Assembly (NCBI GenBank): GCA_016342585.1
Contig: JAEINK010000007.1
Coordinates: 1 to 40,041 of the forward strand
DNA from: Spirochaetales bacterium
Lineage (GTDB): Bacteria > Spirochaetota > Spirochaetia > UBA9216
Direction: 5' to 3'
DNA length: 40,041 nt
Shown: positions 34,367 through 40,041 of the stretch, one piece after another
Numbering within the stretch: the first letter of the stretch is position 1
Layout: every line of letters begins with the position of its first letter
Notes under the pieces: generated by a model
Seen by the model: the letters and a program-made list of their open reading frames with translations, nothing else
Database searches by the model: none
What the model was told of the DNA's origin: nothing
Position numbers and translations under genes: made by a program

Positions 34367-35578
34367 ATGTTTAAACGACTCCGTTATCTCATAATTATGG
34401 GTGTTCTTGCCAAAACCCTGGTAGATACGACGAATCAGATATACAATCCGTTTATAGGAATAATCGGTGCCGGTATCGGGGTAAGTACCGTGGTGATGGG
34501 TCGACTCATCTCTCTTCGTAGTCTTATGGGTATTGCCGCCCCCTTTCTAGGGTCACTGGCTGATCGGCTTGGTTACCGGGCTGTCATGAGGATATGCCTT
34601 GCCCTTGCCGGGCTTGGTATGATCCTGGGGGCTTTGTCCGGGAATCTCTATATATTCGGTATCTCCATGATAATCGGAGGTATCGGGAGTGTGGGGTTTA
34701 CTCCGAATCTTCACGCCTATTTATCTACAAGACTTCCCTACGAAAAAAGAGCCATGGGTCTGGGAATTATCGAATATTCCTGGGCATTGGCCGGAATCGC
34801 CGGTCTTTTTATCTCAGGCCTTTTGATCGATGCTTTTTCCTGGAAAACACCATTCTTTTTTCTGGGTGGTGGTTTGATTTTTATGGCTCTTTTTTACGGC
34901 ACCCTGCCTTCCGGAAAGAGTGGAAACAAAGACAACAGTAAAGCGGCAGTTAAGGTCCCCGGAGAAACCATAGCCGTAAGGGTGAAATCATTTTTTGATC
35001 TGGGAGTTAATGCCAGATCCGCCTGGGCGAATATCAGTGTCAGCGGTCTTGCCATGTTTGCCATGATGAATATCATTATCATACACGGTGGCTGGCTTGA
35101 ATCTGAGTATGGTATAGGACCGAAGGTTCTGGGGATTATCTCTTTGCTCTTCGGCCTCTTCGATCTTACGGCCAGTGTCTCTGTGAGTCTCTTTGTTGAT
35201 CGGATAGGGAAACGCCGAAGTGTTATATTTGGTACTCTTATTATGATTTTCGGTTTCATCCTTTTTCCATTTATGAACAGAGGTGTCGTTCTCGCCGTAA
35301 TCGGTATTATTATCCCCAGGATTGGATTTGAGTTTGCCATTGTCAGCAATTTTTCACTTCTGAGTGAACAGGTTCCCGAAAAGAGGGGTCAGATCCTTGG
35401 TCTGGGAGCAACCTTTGCTTATATTGGAACAAGCCTTGCAGGACTGACCGGACCTGTTGCCTATATGAAATTCGGGGTTTGGGGCTTAGCGCCTATTAGT
35501 CTGGCTGCGGCCGTTGCTGCCTTGCTCCTCCTTATATTTGTTATTCGTGAACAATCAGGTTTTCGGTTAAAGGTTTAA
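34367..35578 (+). CDS. MFS transporter
   Basis: Inner-membrane major facilitator of 403 residues with about 12 hydrophobic spans. The motif-A-like GSLADRLGYRAVMR follows the second span and a second copy, SLFVDRIGKRRSVIFG, stands in the C-terminal half, as in duplicated MFS folds. The substrate is unknown; drug or metabolite export is the usual role of this branch. No good ribosome site is seen before the ATG at 34367, although no other ATG fits better. It lies between a terminator and the nucleoside importer operon (212-base gap) and is probably a single-gene unit. Confidence 0.85.
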   Translation: MFKRLRYLIIMGVLAKTLVDTTNQIYNPFIGIIGAGIGVSTVVMGRLISLRSLMGIAAPFLGSLADRLGYRAVMRICLALAGLGMILGALSGNLYIFGISMIIGGIGSVGFTPNLHAYLSTRLPYEKRAMGLGIIEYSWALAGIAGLFISGLLIDAFSWKTPFFFLGGGLIFMALFYGTLPSGKSGNKDNSKAAVKVPGETIAVRVKSFFDLGVNARSAWANISVSGLAMFAMMNIIIIHGGWLESEYGIGPKVLGIISLLFGLFDLTASVSVSLFVDRIGKRRSVIFGTLIMIFGFILFPFMNRGVVLAVIGIIIPRIGFEFAIVSNFSLLSEQVPEKRGQILGLGATFAYIGTSLAGLTGPVAYMKFGVWGLAPISLAAAVAALLLLIFVIREQSGFRLKV

Positions 35579-35790
35579 ATTGTAGTAAAATACATTGTGA
35601 GAGACCTTAAAAGGCCTGCCAAAACCGGCCCTGTTAAAATCCGTCAAAATAATCTTTTAATTGCGTTATCTAATGATATGTATTATCCTTGTAAGGCTTG
35701 CATGGTTTTTAGGTTAATGGAACAAGTGCTTTATGTTCAATCACCTGACCGATGAACATCTTTTCATACAATTAATTTCAAGGAGCGAAT

Positions 35791-37332
35791 ATGAGCCGGA
35801 AACAGGAGCGTCCTGTCTGTCTGGAGATGCGGAATATTGTAAAGCGATTTCCCCGTGTACTTGCCAACAATAATATAAATTTAAAACTTCATGAGGGGGA
35901 GATTCTATCCCTTCTTGGAGAGAATGGTGCGGGTAAATCGACTTTAATGAATGTTTTGTATGGGCTTTATAAGCCCACTTCCGGACAGATTTTTCTTGAT
36001 GGTAATGAGACCAGTTTTTCATCACCCAGAGATGCCATTGAAAAAGGTCTTGGAATGGTTCATCAGCATTTCATGCTGGTTGATACCCTTACGGTTACTG
36101 AAAACATCATCCTCGGCACCGAGCCGGGGAAGGGCGGTATTATTGATTATAAAGCTGCCCGGGAAGAGGTAATTGAAATTTCAAAGAAATACAGGCTGGA
36201 TATTGATCCCGATGCAAAGATAGAGAACCTTTCTGTTGGTCTTCAGCAGCGGGTTGAAATCCTGAAAGCCCTCTATCGAAAGGCAAAGATCCTGATTCTG
36301 GATGAACCCACGGCGGTACTTACTCCCCAGGAGGTTGATGAACTTTTTGAGGTTGTTAAAACCCTTGTAGAGACCGGCGTTTCTATCATTATAATTACCC
36401 ATAAACTGGAAGAGGTTAAGTCCATCTCCGACAGGGTATATATCCTGAGACGGGGAGAGATTACCGGTGAGCATCAGACTTCCGATGTTACCAAGGCGGA
36501 TCTTGCCAACCTGATGGTCGGACGGGATGTCGTTCTAACCGTGGCCCGGAAAGAGGGCAAGGCGAAAGGCTCCCCTGTCTTTACTTTGGACAATCTAAAG
36601 GTCATGAGTGACAAGGATATTTTGGCAGTCGAAGGTCTCAGCCTTGATATTAAGCCTGGAGAGATAGTCGGGATTGCCGGTGTTGATGGTAATGGTCAGG
36701 ATGAACTTGCCGAAGCTATCCGAGGTCTGCGTCCCGTTGAATCGGGAAAGGTAATATTTAATGGAGAGGATGTCTCCTCCCTCTCAACTGTTGCAAAGAT
36801 CAGGCGGAAGATGGGTTATGTTCCCTCGGACAGGCATCGTTTTGGACTGGTTCTTCCCATGACAATTTCTGAAAATGTTGCCATGGGGTATCATCTGAAT
36901 GCTCCGAATGCGAAGGGGATTAATCTTGATCTTAGCCACATGGATGAGAATGCCGAGAAGCTTGTTAAGGACTTTGATATTAGAACTCCCGGTGTGAATG
37001 TCCCCGCATCGAACCTTTCCGGCGGTAACCAGCAAAAGGTTATCTTAGCCCGTGAGTTCAGCAAGGAACCGGAATTCCTTCTTGTAGCCCAGCCTACCCG
37101 GGGTTTGGATGTCGGGGCAATAGAGTATATCCATTCTCAGATCCTAAATATGCGGGAGAAAAATGTTGCTATTCTTCTGATTTCACTGGAACTTGAAGAG
37201 ATTTTTGCCCTTTCGGATCGAATCCTGGTCCTTTATGAGGGGAAAATCGTCAAGGAGTTTGAACCCGATAAGACAAGCGATAAAGAGGTCGGACTCTATA
37301 TGACCGGCGGAAAAGGAGGGGAGAATGAATAA
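35791..37332 (+). CDS. Nucleoside ABC transporter ATPase (two-domain, RbsA/NupO type)
   Basis: Cytoplasmic ATPase of 513 residues with two ATP-binding domains. The first has an intact Walker A (GENGAGKST, about 50-58), signature LSVGLQQR and Walker B LILDEPTAVL. The second has a degenerate Walker A (GVDGNGQDE), signature LSGGNQQKV and Gln for Asp in its Walker B (LLVAQPTRGLD), as usual in this family, so one site hydrolyses ATP. The BMP-type binding protein in the same locus points to purine nucleosides, as in PnrC of Treponema. AAGGAGCG precedes the ATG at 35791. The gene overlaps the next by 8 bases. Confidence 0.94.
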   Translation: MSRKQERPVCLEMRNIVKRFPRVLANNNINLKLHEGEILSLLGENGAGKSTLMNVLYGLYKPTSGQIFLDGNETSFSSPRDAIEKGLGMVHQHFMLVDTLTVTENIILGTEPGKGGIIDYKAAREEVIEISKKYRLDIDPDAKIENLSVGLQQRVEILKALYRKAKILILDEPTAVLTPQEVDELFEVVKTLVETGVSIIIITHKLEEVKSISDRVYILRRGEITGEHQTSDVTKADLANLMVGRDVVLTVARKEGKAKGSPVFTLDNLKVMSDKDILAVEGLSLDIKPGEIVGIAGVDGNGQDELAEAIRGLRPVESGKVIFNGEDVSSLSTVAKIRRKMGYVPSDRHRFGLVLPMTISENVAMGYHLNAPNAKGINLDLSHMDENAEKLVKDFDIRTPGVNVPASNLSGGNQQKVILAREFSKEPEFLLVAQPTRGLDVGAIEYIHSQILNMREKNVAILLISLELEEIFALSDRILVLYEGKIVKEFEPDKTSDKEVGLYMTGGKGGENE

Positions 37333-38620
37333 TTCAAAATCCCTTTTATCTACGATAATGATGGTTCTTGTGATTGTTCTAATGGTTGTGGGCGGGTTTC
37401 TCTACCTTGGCTCCTACTTCTGGGGTTTCTTCTTTATCATGGCCGCGGCTATTGTCTTTTTTGTACGCCTGGGACTCTTAAACGGGATCGATTCGGTAAA
37501 GCAGACAGGTTTTGGATTTTTAAAGCAGTTATCGGTTCCATTTTTTGGAATCTTTTTTGCTATCTTTTTGGCGGCTGTTATTATGCTTTTTACCGGATAC
37601 AATCCGCTTGTCGCTTTAAAAGCCCTTTTTTATGGTGGATTTATTAAGAACTGGCATGTGGCCGTTCTGAATGCCACACCCCTGATTTTTACAGGCCTTT
37701 CCATTGCCATAGCATTCAAGGCCGGTCTTTTTAATATCGGTGCTGAAGGGCAGTACTATATTGGTGTAATGGCTTCCACATGGCTGGGCCTGCGACTTGG
37801 TCTTCCCGGATTCATTGTTATCCCCCTGATTTTCATTCTTGCCGGTGCCTGTGCCGCCGCCTACAATGTTATCCCCTCCCTGCTCAAAGTGAAAACTGGG
37901 GCATCGGAAGTCATCACAACGATGATGTTTGCCCATATAGCCCGCTATCTCTCTCCGATTTTTATCAGGGCAAATGGCGGGGATCCATCAACTTCCACTC
38001 ACGCATATGTGACCGATCCAATAGCGGAGAGTGCCTGGCTGCCACCCTTCAAAAACTTTCTTCCTGAAGCAAATTACAGGCTTCATACGGGAATTATTAT
38101 TGCCATCCTTATGGCCTTTGTTGTTTCATATTTTCTATATAAAACAAAGTATGGATTTGAGATCAGGGCCGTGGGGCAGAACAAGGATGCCGCTCGGGCT
38201 CAGGGTATTTCAGTTGGTAAGAATATAATGCGGGCTATGCTCTTTGCCGGGCTTTTGGCTGGTATGGCCGGTGTTACTGAAACCCTTGGATTGACTCACA
38301 AAATGTTTGATAATCTGAATGCGGGGTATGGATGGAACGGGATCTCGGTTGCCCTTTTGGCGTCGAATAATCCTATTGCAATAATCTTTACATCTCTCCT
38401 CTGGGGAGCATTGGATGCGGGTGGTCAGTATATGACCCGTACAACCCAGGTTCCCAACTCCATTGTTGAGATTATCAAAGGAATCATACTCTTCCTGATT
38501 GTCGCAAAGTATATCTACAGCTTTATTGGAAATCGATTTAAGCGAGGAAAAAAAAGTGCCAGCGGTGGCAGTTCAGCCGAAGACGGGGCCGTAAGTGGTT
38601 CCGGGGCAAAGGCGGTATAG
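37325..38620 (+). CDS. Nucleoside ABC transporter permease 1 (BPD_transp_2)
   Basis: Membrane subunit of 431 residues. It has two extra N-terminal hydrophobic spans and a soluble link before the common permease core, which includes LIFTGLSIAIAFKAGLFNIGAEGQYYIG, a segment conserved in nucleoside and ribose permeases. It ends in a low-complexity Ser/Gly/Ala tail. The ATG at 37325 lies inside the end of the ATPase gene, behind GGAGGGGAG. The extended N-terminus matches the larger of the two permeases (NupP/PnrD type). It pairs with the product of the next gene. Confidence 0.93.
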   Translation: MNNSKSLLSTIMMVLVIVLMVVGGFLYLGSYFWGFFFIMAAAIVFFVRLGLLNGIDSVKQTGFGFLKQLSVPFFGIFFAIFLAAVIMLFTGYNPLVALKALFYGGFIKNWHVAVLNATPLIFTGLSIAIAFKAGLFNIGAEGQYYIGVMASTWLGLRLGLPGFIVIPLIFILAGACAAAYNVIPSLLKVKTGASEVITTMMFAHIARYLSPIFIRANGGDPSTSTHAYVTDPIAESAWLPPFKNFLPEANYRLHTGIIIAILMAFVVSYFLYKTKYGFEIRAVGQNKDAARAQGISVGKNIMRAMLFAGLLAGMAGVTETLGLTHKMFDNLNAGYGWNGISVALLASNNPIAIIFTSLLWGALDAGGQYMTRTTQVPNSIVEIIKGIILFLIVAKYIYSFIGNRFKRGKKSASGGSSAEDGAVSGSGAKAV

Positions 38621-38621
38621 T

Positions 38622-39575
38622 ATGGAAGGATTTTTCGCAATATTCAACACAGATCTACTGGTAGCCACAATTCGGCTTTCAACACCCATCACCCTGGCGG
38701 CTATAGGAGCAACCATATGTGAGCGGTCGGGTATCGTCAATATCGCCATGGAAGGTATGATGATTATGGGTGCCTTTTTTGCCACGATTGTTGCTTATTT
38801 TACGGGCTCACCCTGGCTTGGCCTCCTGGCGGGCGTGCTTGCCGGCGGGCTTTTTTCTCTGATTCATGCCTTCGCCACGGTTACCCTTCACCTTGATCAT
38901 ACGGTTTCGGGAGCTGTTCTTAATATTCTCTCATTTGGAATCGTACGATACCTGATGGTTATGTTTTTTGGTCACCCCGGAACAACCGATGCCATCTCCC
39001 ATTCGCTTAAGGCGTACCAGTGGGCGATCCCCGGTTTAAGTAAGATCCCCGTATTGGGGCCCGTATTCTTCAACCAGACGCCCATTGTCTATTTTTCATT
39101 CATACTTATAATCGCCTTCACCTTTTTTCTGAAAAAAATGAAACTGGGGCTTCACATTCGTGCGGCAGGTGAACACCCCCTTGCTCTGGAGACCATCGGT
39201 GTATCGGTTTATAAGATGAGATACCTGGGAGTCCTAATATCAGGATTTGCCTCAGGGCTGGCAGGAGCCTACCTTTCCATAGAGAATGCCGTTTCGTTTA
39301 CGGAAGGGATGACAAACGGTAAGGGGTTTATCGCTCTGGCTGCCATGATTTCCGGAGGATGGACACCAATTGGAGCCTTCCTGGCCTCCCTCTTCTTCGG
39401 CTTTGCCGATGCTCTGCAGATAAGATTCCAGATCTTCGAGCTGTTCAAGGTTCCGGAAGAGCTTTTTATTATCTTCCCCTATGTGATGTGTGTAATAGCT
39501 GTGGCCGGACTGGTTAGAAGATCCAGACCCCCCAAAGCCGATGGTCAGGATTTTATGATTGAGAGATCTGAATAG
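38622..39575 (+). CDS. Nucleoside ABC transporter permease 2 (BPD_transp_2)
   Basis: Second membrane subunit, 317 residues, with the family core LAAIGATICERSGIVNIAMEGMM near the N-terminus and IAAMISGGWTPIGAF-like segments in the C-terminal third (ALAAMISGGWTPIGAFLASL). I chose the ATG at 38622, two bases after the preceding stop. An upstream GTG at 38595 would overlap the previous gene and adds only nine non-hydrophobic residues. It resembles the NupQ/PnrE branch. A gap of 94 bases with its own promoter-like sequence separates it from the binding-protein gene. Confidence 0.93.
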   Translation: MEGFFAIFNTDLLVATIRLSTPITLAAIGATICERSGIVNIAMEGMMIMGAFFATIVAYFTGSPWLGLLAGVLAGGLFSLIHAFATVTLHLDHTVSGAVLNILSFGIVRYLMVMFFGHPGTTDAISHSLKAYQWAIPGLSKIPVLGPVFFNQTPIVYFSFILIIAFTFFLKKMKLGLHIRAAGEHPLALETIGVSVYKMRYLGVLISGFASGLAGAYLSIENAVSFTEGMTNGKGFIALAAMISGGWTPIGAFLASLFFGFADALQIRFQIFELFKVPEELFIIFPYVMCVIAVAGLVRRSRPPKADGQDFMIERSE

Positions 39576-39613
39576 GTCTGACTTTGTAATATCTTTGTTA
39601 GATTAAAATTAGA

Positions 39614-39641
39614 TTGACTTCCTGTATCAAATGGATATAGG
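39614..39641 (+). promoter_or_regulatory. Predicted promoter of the nucleoside-binding protein gene
   Basis: TTGACT (39614-39619) and TATAGG (39636-39641) are separated by 16 bases. An AT-rich stretch and the ribosome site GGAGGA (39657-39662) follow. It would allow the binding protein to be made independently of, and in excess over, the membrane subunits. Confidence 0.35.
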
Positions 39642-39669
39642 ATTAAATAAAATATGGAGGAATATTTAG

Positions 39670-40041
39670 ATGAAAAAGATTTTATCAATTTTACTGGTTC
39701 TTTGTCTTATTGGAACAGCTGCGGTTTTCGCAGGTGGACAGAAAGATGCAGACACCCCCGCTGAAGATTCTGCAGCAGCAACACCCATCGTTGTCAGTAT
39801 GGCTACAGATGTTGGTGGTCTCGGTGACAAATCATTCAATGACGGTGCATATGCTGGTCTTCTCATGGCCCAGTCAAAGCATGGTGTTGAGGTAAGAGTT
39901 GTTGAGTCAAAACAGCAGACTGACTACGTTCCCAACCTTTCCGGTCTGGCTGAAGATGGTTCCAGCCTTGTTTATGCCGTGGGGTTTCTCATGGAACAGG
40001 CTATTAAAGAGGCTGCCGCCAACAATCCTGACACATATTTT
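39670..40041 (+). CDS. BMP-family nucleoside-binding lipoprotein-like protein (partial, cut by window end)
   Basis: The first 124 residues of a substrate-binding protein of the BMP/PnrA (TmpC, Med) family. A signal peptide ends VFAGG without a lipobox Cys. Then VVSMATDVGGLGDKSFNDGA follows, the family's hallmark opening, in which Asp and Asn contact the nucleoside; YAVGFLMEQAIKEAA comes next. PnrA-type proteins bind purine nucleosides such as guanosine, inosine and adenosine. In Treponema and Borrelia the binding-protein gene usually precedes or stands apart from the transport genes; here it comes last. The gene runs off the 3' end of the window. Confidence 0.93.
   Translation, partial: MKKILSILLVLCLIGTAAVFAGGQKDADTPAEDSAAATPIVVSMATDVGGLGDKSFNDGAYAGLLMAQSKHGVEVRVVESKQQTDYVPNLSGLAEDGSSLVYAVGFLMEQAIKEAAANNPDTYF

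Noticed and set aside
35678..35755. A 25-codon frame with two cysteines upstream of the nucleoside importer ATPase
   Set aside because: No ribosome site and very short; I see nothing that supports translation.
35579..35790. Possible purine riboswitch ahead of the nucleoside importer
   Set aside because: The conserved purine-aptamer loops and stems could not be found; the 212 bases show only AT-rich sequence, a weak GGCC pairing and the ribosome site.
1..40041. CRISPR arrays, IS elements, att sites, rRNA and tRNA genes
   Set aside because: No regularly spaced repeats, transposase-like or integrase-like frames, or cloverleaf-forming sequences were found by eye.

Overview
The window looks like chromosome from an anaerobic, sugar-fermenting spirochaete (Spirochaetaceae-like). 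Three secreted proteins (107, 31772, 39670) carry the 'FAGG' + acidic/polar signal-peptide end common in free-living spirochaetes. There is an oxygen-sensitive glycyl radical enzyme, a cyclophilin-FKBP fusion of the kind known from Treponema, and a BMP-family (PnrA/Bmp-like) nucleoside importer. Base composition is moderate. Genes are tightly packed, with several stop/start overlaps and convergent 3' overlaps. No tRNA, rRNA, IS element, CRISPR array or prophage was seen.

Region 1 (107-10427, + strand) is a catabolic operon: sugar-binding protein, two permeases, a UPF0303 protein, a YbiW-type glycyl radical enzyme, a ROK sugar kinase, a DeoR repressor, an LpxR-like outer-membrane barrel and an MFS transporter. 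YbiW of E. coli is reported to open the ring of 1,5-anhydroglucitol-6-phosphate. An importer, a kinase and a sugar-phosphate-responsive repressor around it make a coherent candidate locus for import, phosphorylation and radical cleavage of an anhydro-sugar. The importer ATPase, the radical-SAM activase and an aldolase are not in the window.

Region 2 (10375-13145, - strand) is radA, a flavodoxin/ferredoxin protein and a GNAT acetyltransferase. A GH1 beta-glucosidase (13268-14650, +) and a LysE-family exporter (-) follow. Then come serA and the double-domain PPIase (15557-17829, -), preceded by two large hairpins in the serA leader, and a membrane-tethered MTH1-like Nudix hydrolase (-). A perfect 11-bp inverted repeat separates the Nudix gene from araB (+).

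Region 3 (20883-28400) is the most unfamiliar part. It has a degenerate PAP2-like protein coupled to an enlarged thymidine-kinase-like protein, an ArsR-type regulator divergent from a 55-residue basic protein behind a repeated operator, a DUF2147 protein, and a two-component system (histidine kinase, OmpR-type regulator) with an extra sensor-only Cache protein.

Region 4 (28571-40041) has a nucleoside theme. It holds deoC, a reductive-dehalogenase/QueG-like iron-sulfur protein, a 41-codon ORF coupled to deoB, a surface protein of FlgD-type Ig repeats ending in an OmpA domain, an MFS transporter, and a nucleoside ABC importer (ATPase, two permeases, and a binding protein cut by the window end). 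Imported nucleosides could be split to pentose phosphates that DeoB and DeoC feed into glycolysis.
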